A stretch of 64,000 nucleotides of DNA from Cardinium endosymbiont of Dermatophagoides farinae (GTDB taxonomy: Bacteria; Bacteroidota; Bacteroidia; Cytophagales; Amoebophilaceae). Below, piece after piece: positions 53,329 through 62,985 of this stretch. Numbering within the stretch: position 1 is the first letter of the stretch; the number at the start of each line of letters is the position of its first letter. Where the stretch lies: positions 1 through 64,000 of the forward strand of contig NZ_VMBH01000001.1 in the NCBI RefSeq assembly GCF_007559345.1. The letters are read 5' to 3'. The notes under the pieces are model-generated. The model was not told the DNA's origin and searched no databases. It worked only from the letters and a program-made list of their open reading frames with translations. The translations under genes were made by a program, and so were the position numbers.

Positions 53329-55035
53329 CTACAGCTCAGCCCAAGCCTGACGTACAAATTGCGCCAGGGAACGAATATGGGCACTGCTAAAATCAAAAGC
53401 AACTCCAGCGGTTTCATAGACTGTACGCATGGATGCGGTATGGCCTAACTTTAATGCATTTAGGTAATGATCCAATGCTTGTTTGGGGTTTTCTTGTGCA
53501 TGCTTCCATACGCCAATGGCACCAAGTTGCGCAATGGCATATTCAATGTAATAGAAGGGTACTTCAAAAAGATGGAGTTGTTTTTGCCATAAATGGCGCT
53601 TTACCTCCTCATAACCGGTCCAGTCGGTTATGCTATCTGAAAAGTTACTAAAGATACGGTCCCAGTTGTCTGCTCGTTCTGCTAAGGTATGACCGGGATG
53701 TTCATAGACCCAATGTTGAAAAGCATCAATAGTAGCCATCCAGGGTAAACAACTGATCACATGGATCAAATGGTCTTTTTTGGCACGGTTGAGCGCTTCT
53801 TGACTGGTAAAGAAAACATCCCAATGGGGCATGGTAAGCAACTCCATAGACATGGAAGCCAACTCTGCAATCTCTGATGGACAATGCTTAAAAGCATTTA
53901 AGGTCAAGCCATGTACTAAAAAAGAATGAACGGCATGGCCGCCTTCATGAAACATGGTCAACAGGTCACTTAGAGTGGAAACGGCATTCATAAAAATAAA
54001 AGGTACCCCGCTCTCATCTAATGGATAGTTGTACCCACCAGGTGCTTTTCCCTTCCGGGAAGCTAAGTCCAAATGACCCATCTCTTGCATGGTACGCAAA
54101 CAATCTCCTAAAAAAGGATCCAACCGCTCAAATACCGTAATCGTTTTCGCAACCAGCTCTCCCACATCAGTAAAGGGACGCAATGGCTTTCTGCCCGCTA
54201 TATCTACTGCATGATCAAATGGTTGCAGTGTGGCCAAACCTAGCTGCTTTTTTCGATCTGCTGCTAGTTCATTGAGTAGCGGTACGATTTCCTCTTTGAT
54301 CGCTACATGAAAGGTAAAACAATCCCCTGGAGTGTAATCAAAACGATTCATGGATACAAAAGCATAATCTCTAAAATTCTTGAAACCAGCATTTATGGCC
54401 AATTGATGGCGTTGTTGAATCAACTTTGAGTAGAGTGCATTCAGTGCATCTTTATCTTGTAACCTCCGTTGGCATACCTTATCATATACCTCTTGTCGAA
54501 AAACCCTATCTGTAGATTCTAAATGGGGTGCAGCTTGCTGCAACGTGCAAGTTTTTCCAGCTATCTCTACCATCATCGCACCTGAAATCACACCAAATTG
54601 CGTTGTATTAAGCTGAATCTCGGCCTGAATGGGTATATTTTCCACTCTGTAACAACGCAATTGATTTTCAATCTTTCGAAAAAAGATGTCATATTGGGTT
54701 TCCTGACGCAATAGATCAACCCCTTCTGCACCTAAAACTTTTTGATGCAATTGATCTGTAACAGCTGCTACATGAGGCGCTATGGCAGTAATATAGTATT
54801 CATAACGACTTTTAGCAGTCAAATCAGTAGTATCGCAAGAAGTATGAATGTAACGCCATCCAGCATCTTCTTCTAGCACCCCCTCTAATTCGCTTCAATC
54901 GGCTAAAAACTGCTTGAGCCCATCCAATGAAGCAAGGGTTCTAGCAAGCAAATCACTATAAAAAGGTTGAATAGAAGCCCAATCTGTTATAGCATAATCT
55001 ACTGGTAAAAAAGTACGAATATATTTTTGAATCAT
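53329..55035 (-). CDS. pepF: M3-family oligoendopeptidase (PepF type), internal TGA
   Basis: The full reading frame starts at ATG 55035 (MIQKYIRTFLPVDYAITDWA), with a TGA at 54895-54897 (codon 47) in LKQFLAD-stop-SELEGVLEEDAGWRYIHT, then open to 53329, about 568 residues. The zinc motif is MFHEGGHAVHSFLVHG (HExxH-type HEGGH), with the downstream glutamate in SEIAELASMSMELL. M3 peptidases usually have DRSELE or similar at the TGA, so CGA or TGG probably preceded it. Either a point mutation, a base-call error, or translation from a later start. The enzyme degrades oligopeptides in the cytoplasm. Confidence 0.85.
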
Positions 55036-55105
55036 TGTATAAAATTTATAGATTATATTTTTTAATAATTATTTTATTTGTAAATAACAAACTAAATCCT
55101 TCAAT

Positions 55106-56685
55106 ATGCTGTATAGTATCCTTTTAATTTTTATTCTTTCCTGTAGTCAATCAAGTTATATTATATGTATCACATGGTTCCTTGGCTAAGATCTATTACC
55201 AAGCCTACAAAAAAAAATTATGCGCATGATGCGCAACCCTCAAATTATCCGGACAACTATCCTATACAAGGAGAGTCATCTTATCCATTACATACTGCAG
55301 TCTCTCAAAATGAGCTTATTAAGGTTCAGATCATACTAAATGAAGATAAACTTAAATATAAAAATACAGATAGACCCTGCATAAGGGTTAACCAAACAGA
55401 CAACGAAGGTTATCTTCCTATACATTGGGCACTGAACAAAAAATTCTCATATAAAACTGGAAGGGCAGCTGATAACAACTTAAAGATACTGAAGTTACTG
55501 TTAAAATATCCTAACAGCAGCCAAGGGGATAAGCAGAAGATGACGGTCCTCCATTGGGCAACAAAAAATAACCTTCCAAATTCAGTAGCGCTAATATTGG
55601 AGCAATATAGAAACAAACTTCCAGATTTTATCAATCAAAAAGATCAAGACGGGCTTACTGCGCTACATTATGCAGTAGACAAGGATGAAAAAGAAGAATA
55701 TAGAAAAAAACGGATCCAAATATTGAATACACTATTAAATGATCCTAAGGTTCAGATCACAAAAATAGATAAAGATGGCAAGACTGCTTTGCACCAGGCA
55801 GTCATAAACAATAATCTAGAAGCTGTAGAAGCAATATTGGAATATTGTAGAAACAAACCTGAAGACCGCACCAATCAAAAAGATCAAGAAGGCTTTACTC
55901 CGCTACATTATGCAGTGGATAAGGATCAACAAGGGGCAATATAGCCAAGCACATCTCCAAATATTGAATACACTATTAAATGGTCCTAAAGTTGATAGCA
56001 TGGAAACAGATAAAGATGGCAAGACTGCTTTGCATTGGGCAGTGGCAAACAATAGCCTAGAAGCTGTAAAAGCAATATTGCAATATGCTAAATCAAATTT
56101 GCAATCATATAAAAATTTATCAACCTGAAAACGCATATAGACACAGAAAAGGGTGAAGGCGGTTGTGCTGCTATATATTGGACAACAGGTCCAGCATGTT
56201 CAGCAGAAGACGAGTAGTCTTCTCGAACAATAAGTTTAGAAATATTCAAGTTATTACTGCCTGAATGGAAAATGGGTGAGCAAGATAGCCAGGGGAATAC
56301 CATTGCGCATTGGATCGTTGCGCGAGGCCGCAATGATATGCTTAAGGTGCTCATTGAGTATAAAGTTGACCTGAATATAGAGGGTAAAAAAGGGGAAACT
56401 ATTTTGCATGCCATGATAACAGCAATGGACTATGCCATAACCAAAGGGGATTCTCTGCTGATGCAATACCTATACTACAAAAAAGATAGTATACTGAATC
56501 AGCTATTAAGCTTACCACCATCTAGGATAGATTTCAATAAAGAAGATCAATTCGAATATACCCCCCTAGCATTAGCACTGAAGCTTAACCTTTACAAAGA
56601 AATTATTGAAAAATTAAAAGAAAAAGAGGAAGAGGGCTTACCTTTTAAAAAAAGGAAGAAATTTAAAAGCGCTCATGAAAGCTAA
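55106..56685 (+). pseudogene. Ankyrin-repeat protein, frameshifted
   Basis: The longest intact piece (55165-55944) has at least five ankyrin-type repeats: SSYPLHTAVSQNELIKVQII, NEGYLPIHWALNKK, QKMTVLHWATKNNLPNSVAL, QDGLTALHYAVDKDEKEEY, KDGKTALHQAVINNNLEAVE. An extra G in the GGGG near 55935 shifts into QYSQAHLQILNTLLNGPKV. A second shift near 56120 and a TAG near 56216 follow before the last part (GNTIAHWIVARGRNDMLKVL, ending KRKKFKSAHES). Just upstream, ATG 55106 gives a lipoprotein leader (LYSILLIFILSCSQS) in another frame, so the original protein was probably an ankyrin lipoprotein. Decay or read errors cannot be separated. Confidence 0.7.
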
Positions 56686-56720
56686 AAAGGATAACAATTC
56701 AGAAAGACTTGCTAAAACCA

Positions 56721-56751
56721 TTTGAATAATCCTTTCGTTATCCTATATTTG
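56721..56751 (+). promoter_or_regulatory. Bacteroidota-type promoter of rpmB-rpmG
   Basis: TTTG (56721-56724), 19 bp, TATATTTG (56744-56751) fits the Bacteroidota primary sigma consensus TTTG-N19-TAnnTTTG. It lies 27 bp before the rpmB ATG. Confidence 0.75.
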
Positions 56752-56777
56752 TACGTATTTATAAAGCATATAGAAGC

Positions 56778-57035
56778 ATGGCAAGAATTTGTGATATAAC
56801 AGGGAAAAAGCCCATTGTAGGGAATAATGTATCGCATGCAAATAATAAAACCAAGAGATGGTTTTATCCAAATTTGCAAAAGAAGCGTTTTTATATTCCA
56901 GAAGAGGGTATTTGGATTCCATTGAAGGTTTCTACTTTTATTATCCGTACCATTAATAAAAAGGGAATTCATGCGGTGTTAAAAGAGGCCAAGCAGAAGG
57001 GGACGCTGTCCAAGAAATACCACTGGTTGGTCTAA
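56778..57035 (+). CDS. rpmB: Ribosomal protein bL28
   Basis: An 85-residue L28: [39 protein letters not shown] and the ending LSKKYHW. First gene of the rpmB-rpmG-DUF4295-ftsY group, an arrangement typical of Bacteroidota, behind a well-matched promoter. Confidence 0.95.
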   Translation: MARICDITGKKPIVGNNVSHANNKTKRWFYPNLQKKRFYIPEEGIWIPLKVSTFIIRTINKKGIHAVLKEAKQKGTLSKKYHWLV

Positions 57036-57076
57036 ATGGCAATCACTTGAAATCTCATAAAAAGTAGTAAAGCAAA

Positions 57077-57262
57077 ATGGCAAAGAAAAAAGGCGGTAGG
57101 GTTCAAGTAATCTTAGAGTGTACAGAGCACAAAAGCAGCGGAATACCGGGTATGTCGCGCTACTGTACGGAAAAGAACAGAACGACTACTACTGCACGAA
57201 TGGAACTCAAAAAGTATAATCCTATACTCAAACGACATACCCTTCATAAGGAAATTAAATAA
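57077..57262 (+). CDS. rpmG: Ribosomal protein bL33
   Basis: A 61-residue L33: [51 protein letters not shown]. It keeps only part of the cysteine set, as usual for zinc-free L33 forms. It lies 41 bp behind rpmB. Confidence 0.95.
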   Translation: MAKKKGGRVQVILECTEHKSSGIPGMSRYCTEKNRTTTTARMELKKYNPILKRHTLHKEIK

Positions 57263-57271
57263 TCATTAACT

Positions 57272-57430
57272 ATGGCAAAGAAAGTAGTAGCAATCCTTTC
57301 TAAAGGAGATACGGTTAAGTTGACCAAGCTGATTCAAGTAAAAAGATCAGCAAAAACAGGAGCTTACACTTTTCGCAGCAGAATTGTACCCTCTGAAGCA
57401 ATAAAAGAGATTCTATCTAGCAGGGCATAG
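57272..57430 (+). CDS. DUF4295 small protein
   Basis: A 52-residue basic protein beginning MAKKVVAILSKGDTVKLTKL and continuing IQVKRSAKTGAYTFRSRIV, matching DUF4295, a short family found directly behind rpmG in Bacteroidota. Probably ribosome associated; function unproven. It starts nine bases behind the rpmG stop and ends with TAG. Confidence 0.85.
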   Translation: MAKKVVAILSKGDTVKLTKLIQVKRSAKTGAYTFRSRIVPSEAIKEILSSRA

Positions 57431-57450
57431 CCATGCGTATTTTTTAGCTA

Positions 57451-57595
57451 TAGACCGCTTTCAAAACCTATTTGTGATCAGCAGTTTTTAGGAGAAGCAC
57501 AGTCGAGCACCGCAGAATACTAGATGTATTTGAGGAGCATAGACAAGCTTCGACGCCAAGATTGCCATTAGAAATAGCGTTTTGAAAGGGGTCTT
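57451..57595 (+). repeat. Palindrome-ended dispersed element, subfamily A with altered ends
   Basis: About 145 bp with left end TAGACCGCTTTCAAAACCTA and inverted right end TAAGACCCCTTTCAAAACGC. The outer bases differ from the usual GACCTTCTGC but still largely pair with each other. The core is the long form with GTCGAGCACCGCAG and AAGCTTCGAC. It separates DUF4295 from ftsY. Confidence 0.85.
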
Positions 57596-57651
57596 ATCCT
57601 ATTTGTTTATTGCCTAGCATGACCATTGGCTAAGCAGACTAGTTACTTGCT

Positions 57652-58605
57652 ATGGGTATTTTTGATTTTTTTTCTAAGCGGGCGGCCTCTAAAACGCATT
57701 TAGTGGAAGAGCTGTCCAAGACACGTCAGTCTTTTTGGAGTAAGTTTTCTAAAATTATTGCTGGCAAGTCTACGGTTGATAGTGAGGTATTAGATAGGTT
57801 AGAGGAATTGCTGATTGGTTCAGATGTGGGCGTATCTACCACGCTTAAGATTATAGCTGCTATAGAACAACGTGTAGCACGGGATAAATACCTTACCACA
57901 AATGAGCTAGATCAAATTTTACAGTCTGAGACTGAGCAGCTTTTACATATTGCGCCCAGCACCCCGCAGGATCCTATTGCACCCACTCATCCGCATATCA
58001 TACTGGTAGTAGGGGTAAATGGTGTAGGTAAAACTACCACTATTGGCAAACTGGCTGCACAGTTTATAGGTCAAGGAAAAAAAGTGACGCTGGGTGCTGC
58101 AGATACCTTCCGTGCAGCAGCAGTAGAACAGCTTACCATTTGGGGCAATCGTGTAGGGGCAGAGGTGGTAGCACGAGCGATGCAGTCAGACCCTTCTTCT
58201 GTTGCACATGAAACGGTACAACAAAGCATACGGAATAATACAGATGTGGCCATTATAGATACAGCCGGCCGATTGCATACCAAAGTACATCTTATCAATG
58301 AACTCGCTAAAATTAAGCGAACCATCCAAAAGTGCCTTCCTGGTGCGCCACAAGAGGTATTACTGGTACTGGATGGTACAAATGGGCAAAATGCCTTTCT
58401 TCAAGCGGAAGCTTTTACAGCTGCTGTAGCCGTAACCGGAATCGTTGTAACCAAACTAGATGGAACCTCTAAAGGAGGTATGGTGCTGGGCATAGCAGAT
58501 CAGTTTGCTATTCCAATTAAATATATCGGTGTAGGCGAAAAAATCGAAGACTTAAGGCCTTTTGATCCCCATACATTTATTAGTTCTTTATTTCAGAAAT
58601 GGTAA
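57652..58605 (+). CDS. ftsY: Signal recognition particle receptor FtsY
   Basis: A 317-residue FtsY with a short acidic-poor A domain, N domain (LDRLEELLIGSDVGVSTTLK) and G domain: G1 VVGVNGVGKTTTIGKLAAQF, G2 LGAADTFRAAAVEQL, G3 AIIDTAGRLHTKVHL, G4 VVTKLDGTSKGGMVL. It docks SRP-ribosome complexes at the membrane. It follows rpmB-rpmG-DUF4295; the rimO gene that usually comes next is replaced by a DUF1703 gene on the other strand. Confidence 0.95.
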   Translation: MGIFDFFSKRAASKTHLVEELSKTRQSFWSKFSKIIAGKSTVDSEVLDRLEELLIGSDVGVSTTLKIIAAIEQRVARDKYLTTNELDQILQSETEQLLHIAPSTPQDPIAPTHPHIILVVGVNGVGKTTTIGKLAAQFIGQGKKVTLGAADTFRAAAVEQLTIWGNRVGAEVVARAMQSDPSSVAHETVQQSIRNNTDVAIIDTAGRLHTKVHLINELAKIKRTIQKCLPGAPQEVLLVLDGTNGQNAFLQAEAFTAAVAVTGIVVTKLDGTSKGGMVLGIADQFAIPIKYIGVGEKIEDLRPFDPHTFISSLFQKW

Positions 58606-58611
58606 ATTGAG

Positions 58612-60384
58612 CTAAGGGGTTACCTCTTGCTCACTATATTTACTGGTTAAACTAACATCTCCAGATTGTTTACGAACGAGATCATAAGTTACGTAAGCAG
58701 TTAGAACTGACTTTCCAGAAAAAGCAATACCGCATCCTATTACTTCTTTTACATGGGGATATTGTAATAACTCCGTATGATAGGCTTGTTCTTCTATTTG
58801 CGCTAAGGCAAGTTTAGAGGCATTTTCTAGTTCTTCTTCTTTCCGAACTTGCTTAAATTCTAATAGCAGCGCTTTTAAACCTTCTTGTTTAGGGATTAAT
58901 AGCAGATCATATCTTCCAAAGCCACTTTCTCGATTCGACCGTATATAATGGGTTCTACCCAAGCTGGCTAGCATAGCCAAAACAAAGCCATGATAGAAAC
59001 CCTCTGATTTTCTTGCAACATGGGTATCAAAACAACTAACACTTTGCAATAAAAAGCATCTTAATGCTTGTGTAAAACAAGGTACATTACCAGTTATCAA
59101 GTGATCTAAAAAAGATTCATATTCATCTACTTCATCAAATTGATTACTGAGCCATTCTCTAAAAAAACGATTATAAAGCGTATGTACTTCTTTATTAGGA
59201 ATCAACAGTTGACAATCATGTAATCCATTATATTCATTAAAGGCAACAGTCTCAAACTTTAAATAGCCAGCAAATAAGAGTAAGCTCCATAAAGCGTTAT
59301 CATCTCTTCCTAGTAAATCAAAAGATAGGTGTTTATCTATCGGTACAGAAAATGATGCTCCTTGCATCAATCGCTCAAACTTAGACTTAATTCCTGATCC
59401 AGAACGAAACAATAGTTCCTTAACTAAATCATTATTACCCGTGTTTACCCAGTAAACATCAAAACGACCGGATCTATTGATGCAAGAAATAATAGACCAG
59501 GGATTATACATGACTAAACCACCTACCTTATAGCCATTATACCAATTTCTTACTGCTTCCATAGAAGTACCAAGATCTTTTGCCTTAAATAAAGATTCAA
59601 CTTCTACTTCTCTAAAACCAAAATGGCTACTATATGCGTCATCCAAAATAGTATAGGTCTCTAGATTATTCAAACCAGAAAGCATACTATCTTTGGAAAC
59701 ACGTAATATACCGGTTAAAATACCTTTCTCTAGTGCAGTATTGTCTTTTAAAGCAGCGCTAAATAGATTACGCATCAATGCCACCATAGCATCCAAGTAT
59801 GCCTTATTGCCATAAGCTTTATTAAGTGGCGTATCATATTCATCTATTAGCATATAAACCTTCTGACCATGGTGTTGGTAAAGGCATTGACTTAATAGTT
59901 TTAAAGCATTTTCTAATACTTGTTGATTGGCTTGCCTATTGCGAATCACATAGAGTTGCTCTAATTGTAACGCATTGATTTTATCACTTGTAAATAGATA
60001 GAGATGGAAGCTATAAAGTTCGAGTATCAATTCATAGACCGCATTATAAGCCCCTTGAAAATCAGCTGCGTTCACATCTTTAAAACTGATCATAATAACC
60101 GGATGCTTGCCTTGATGTTCCCTAACATACTTACCACCTTCTAACTTGCCAATGGCTAAATCATCAAATAAACCTGCTGTAGTGATACCATTCAATTCTG
60201 ATGCAAAAAAATGTTGCAGCATAGACATATTGAGTGTCTTACCCCAACGACGAGGACGCGTAATTAAGGTAACCTCATCACCGCTTTTGAGTAAATCAGC
60301 AATCATGGCTGTCTTATCACAAAACAGGTAATCATTAGATAGTAACTTATGAAAGTTACTGACACCAATGGGTAATTTTTTCAT
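58612..60384 (-). CDS. AAA-ATPase-like / PD-(D/E)XK (DUF1703) protein, second lineage
   Basis: A 590-residue intact member of a different lineage from the copies at 1-9.7 kb. N-terminus LPIGVSNFHKLLSNDYLFCD, Walker A-like LITRPRRWGKTLNMSML near residue 40, Walker B KVYMLIDEYDTPLNKAYG near 175, NWYNGYKVGG and YNPWSII in the middle. The nuclease core is SGFGRYDLLLIPKQ and ALLLEFKQVRKEEE (D...ExK intact), and it ends with a helical block (ENASKLALAQIEEQAYH). It lies convergent with ftsY, seven bases from its stop, and is the closest relative of the dead nuclease domain in the HAD fusion at 1884-3182. Function unknown. Confidence 0.85.
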   Translation of the reverse strand: MKKLPIGVSNFHKLLSNDYLFCDKTAMIADLLKSGDEVTLITRPRRWGKTLNMSMLQHFFASELNGITTAGLFDDLAIGKLEGGKYVREHQGKHPVIMISFKDVNAADFQGAYNAVYELILELYSFHLYLFTSDKINALQLEQLYVIRNRQANQQVLENALKLLSQCLYQHHGQKVYMLIDEYDTPLNKAYGNKAYLDAMVALMRNLFSAALKDNTALEKGILTGILRVSKDSMLSGLNNLETYTILDDAYSSHFGFREVEVESLFKAKDLGTSMEAVRNWYNGYKVGGLVMYNPWSIISCINRSGRFDVYWVNTGNNDLVKELLFRSGSGIKSKFERLMQGASFSVPIDKHLSFDLLGRDDNALWSLLLFAGYLKFETVAFNEYNGLHDCQLLIPNKEVHTLYNRFFREWLSNQFDEVDEYESFLDHLITGNVPCFTQALRCFLLQSVSCFDTHVARKSEGFYHGFVLAMLASLGRTHYIRSNRESGFGRYDLLLIPKQEGLKALLLEFKQVRKEEELENASKLALAQIEEQAYHTELLQYPHVKEVIGCGIAFSGKSVLTAYVTYDLVRKQSGDVSLTSKYSEQEVTP

Positions 60385-60508
60385 GATTAGAAATTTTAAG
60401 GTTTATTGGAAATGGATGGCATATCCTGCTTTTTTTAATTTAGGAAATGTATAATCGTATTGCACATTACAAGGTAGTAATGCTTAACCAATAGCCTATA
60501 ACCCAAAG

Positions 60509-61066
60509 CTACAACATGGCCTCTAGATAGCCTTCTGGAAGCTGTATGGTAACCTTTTTTTGCATTTCATCCACATGAATCAAAAATGGCTTACAATAAG
60601 GAATCAATAATTCTTTCGCAAGGTAGTTAACGGCCATCATATATTGATCCCGCATACAATATATGGCTTCTATTTTACCCAATTGGCCCAATACAACTTC
60701 TTCTACGAGGCCATCTACTAAACTATAAGGCAGCGTAGCTTGCACCCATTTGGGTTTCAGGGTGATTGGAAGGAATAAAGGTAGATTGCGGAGTGCATAA
60801 GCTGCTGTTTTGGATTGAATAAGATTTAGGTGTACAATCGTTTTTTGCTCCGTAGAGATAATATTTTTAATGGAATAAGGCACTTTTATAGCATCTATCT
60901 CTACAAAAAGTGCGGGTAGCTTGACCAATTCAGTATGGTTGAATGGATATAGAAATGAAGCAACTAGACCGCCGTCTATTCCAATTGGTTTTTTAAATGA
61001 ACCAATTTGAAAGTATTGCTCATTTTGAATGGAGTCGTAAAAAAGTGCTATGGGATATAAGGACAT
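60509..61066 (-). CDS. rimM: Ribosome maturation factor RimM
   Basis: A 185-residue RimM: FQIGSFKKPIGIDGGLVASF (N-terminal barrel) and the PRC-barrel part ending KKVTIQLPEGYLEAML, the conserved RimM end. It helps 30S head maturation. The usual neighbours rpsP/trmD are absent; it stands alone between the DUF1703 gene and a repeat-rich spacer. Confidence 0.85.
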   Translation of the reverse strand: MSLYPIALFYDSIQNEQYFQIGSFKKPIGIDGGLVASFLYPFNHTELVKLPALFVEIDAIKVPYSIKNIISTEQKTIVHLNLIQSKTAAYALRNLPLFLPITLKPKWVQATLPYSLVDGLVEEVVLGQLGKIEAIYCMRDQYMMAVNYLAKELLIPYCKPFLIHVDEMQKKVTIQLPEGYLEAML

Positions 61067-61235
61067 GTTTCAAAGGAAACTGTTTTTCTATTCATCTGTA
61101 AGCTGCACTTTCTGATCGCAACTTTTTCCAAGGGCGCGTTTTTTAAAACGTCACTTAGTCGGTATCTGTTCAAACCAGTGGTAAAAAGGCATTTATATCA
61201 CATTTTTTCTTGATCACCAGGATGATTATGCCTAC

Positions 61236-61413
61236 CACTTTTTGCTTGATCAAAAAGTGGACAAAAAATCAAGCCCTGTGCAAAAAGTTGCTAAAAGCAG
61301 CGCTTAGAGCTGGAAAAACAGAACTCGCCCGCTATGCGGGCTCAGACATGCTGTTTTTCTATTCAGCTCTAAGCGCTGCTTTCTAAACGTAACTTTTTAC
61401 AATGGGCGTTTTT
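61236..61413. repeat. Long nested hairpin element, family C (copy 3)
   Basis: It opens with CACTTTTTG-CTTGAT-CAAAAAGTG, a perfect 9 bp stem with the CTTGAT loop, followed by ACAAAAAATCAAGC. The long stem pairs AGCAGCGCTTAGAGCTGGAA AAACAG with CTGTTTTTCTATTCAGCTCT AAGCGCTGCT and encloses GCCCGCTATGCGGGC. A partial copy (right arm only) lies at about 61078-61142. The spacer 61067-61591 has no gene. Confidence 0.65.
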
Positions 61414-61591
61414 CTTTTTTTGGAGTATAACATTGCCAGATGGCTGAATGGATACCGCACACAAACTGATTACCTTGAATGGAATGGATTATAGGCTACT
61501 TCATAATGACTTTATTACAGCCCTGCCCCTACTATTAAGGGCAAACCTACGTCATCATAGCCTTTTCAAGGCATACTTTTTTTTCATAATG

Positions 61592-62044
61592 TGGAGCTGG
61601 AGGGAATCGAACCCTCGTCCGAACAAGAAAACCGCAACGCTTTCTACATGCTTAGTCGCTGTTTATTGTCGGCGCAACCAAGGTCAGCAACAGACCTAAT
61701 GTTGCACTTATACGCGGTTATGCTTTATGCCACCATCACGTACCTGGTGACACTAGTTCCATGCATCGATGCCCCTATGCTGATCCCATAGAACAAAAAC
61801 CAGCGGGACATATCCTTCTTAATCTATCGATTAAGCAGCCAAACGCAATGCGTCAGCGCCTTCTTCCTCTTCTTCTTCTCGTTTTCTTCTTAGACTTAAA
61901 GTAAGAGTCCAGGCCTTAGGAAGGATAATAGGCAGACCATCGTTGCCATTTATGCACTGTGTAAGTTTGATATGAGAGGTAATACTTACAACACCTCGCA
62001 TGCTTACATTGGATTTAACCTTCCCGTCAATTCCAGTCAACCCC
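61592..62044 (-). ncRNA. ssrA: Transfer-messenger RNA
   Basis: The 3' tRNA-like part on the minus strand reads GGACGAGGGTTCGATTCCCT, CCAGCTCCA (T-arm and acceptor). The 5' end GGGGTTGACTGGAATTGACG pairs its first seven bases with CAGCTCC, giving 453 nt. The tag frame ends KREEEEEEGADALRLAA and a TAA near 61831; ALRLAA fits the hydrophobic degron rule. The resume codon is not resolved. tmRNA rescues stalled ribosomes with SmpB, whose gene lies 120 bp upstream on the same strand. Confidence 0.85.
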
Positions 62045-62164
62045 AATGTGTTGTACACCTATTATTGATATAATCACCTAAGGTTATATCAATTTAATAT
62101 TTTTTATTGGCTTCACAAAATCTTTAGCAAAAAAAAGGAGGCCTTGGCAAGGTAGGGATCTAGA

Positions 62165-62662
62165 TCAAATCTCTCTAGATCGTTCTAAATCTCTTTCTTT
62201 AATAGCCTGACGCTTATCATATAGTTTTTTACCACGTGCTAGGGCAATGGCTAGCTTAGCAAACCCGCGTGGGCTGATAAACAATTCTATAGGAATAATG
62301 GTAAGCCCTTTTGCTTGGTTTTTAAGTAGTTTTTGCAGTTCTTTTTTCTGTAACAACAACTGACGGTCACGTTTTTCTTCATGATTATAGATGTTACCAT
62401 GGCTATAGGGGGCAATATGCATCCCCTTGATCCAAAGGGCCCCTCGATTGAAATAACAATAGGCCTCCTGAAGCGATGCTTTGCCCATTCGAATGGACTT
62501 TATCTCTGTACCTTGTAAAATAAGGCCAGCAGTATACCGATCTAAAAAGGTATAGGAAAAATGGGCTTGCCTATTCTTAATGCAAACTTGTAATGGGGTC
62601 TTCTTACCTGACATAGGTTTAATAAAGAAAATAGTCTGTATGGTCTTATATAGATGGTCCAA
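62165..62662 (-). CDS. smpB: SsrA-binding protein SmpB
   Basis: KNRQAHFSYTFLDRYTAGLI, LQGTEIKSIRMGKASLQEAY, HIAPYSHGNIYNHEEKRDRQ, LLLQKKELQKLL and the basic tail (KLYDKRQAIKERDLERS) give the complete SmpB pattern. The likely start is the internal ATG at 62614 (MSGKKTPLQV), giving about 149 residues; the listed longer frame adds 16 residues. It acts with the neighbouring ssrA in trans-translation. Confidence 0.95.
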   Translation of the reverse strand: MDHLYKTIQTIFFIKPMSGKKTPLQVCIKNRQAHFSYTFLDRYTAGLILQGTEIKSIRMGKASLQEAYCYFNRGALWIKGMHIAPYSHGNIYNHEEKRDRQLLLQKKELQKLLKNQAKGLTIIPIELFISPRGFAKLAIALARGKKLYDKRQAIKERDLERSREI

Positions 62663-62698
62663 ATCTAAAAAATAAAATTGTAAAAGACGCGATACACA

Positions 62699-62840
62699 AG
62701 ACCTTCTGCAAAACCTATTTGTGATCAGCAGTTTTTAGGAGAAGCGCAGTCGAGCACCGCAGAATACTAAATGTATTTGAGGAGCATAGACAAGCTTCGA
62801 CACCAAAATTGCCATTAGAAATAGGTTTTCCAGAAGGTCT
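62699..62840 (+). repeat. Palindrome-ended dispersed element, subfamily A (reference copy)
   Basis: 142 bp with left end AGACCTTCTGCAAAACCTAT and right end ATAGGTTTTCCAGAAGGTCT (one mismatch in 21). The core is the long form: TTTTTAGGAGAAGCGCAG, TCGAGCACCGCAGAATACTA, TTTGAGGAGCATAGACAAGC, TTCGACACCAAAATTGCC; GTCGAGC and GCTTCGAC make an inner arm. It lies 36 bp before the smpB start, between smpB and the acyl-CoA synthetase. Confidence 0.9.
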
Positions 62841-62985
62841 ACAATAGACTACTACAAGCCAAGTGCTTATGATCATATCACCTGGCCAAATCAGTAAATT
62901 TTAAATGGGCAGTATCGCATTCTATAAAATTATACTATATTGCAATAGTTTCTAAAAAACACTAAAATAGTTTTTATATACTGCC

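Noticed and set aside
61591-62058. Protein-coding frames across the ssrA locus
   Set aside because: The region folds and reads as tmRNA, with a tRNA-like 3' end, a pairing 5' end and an LAA-ending tag next to smpB.
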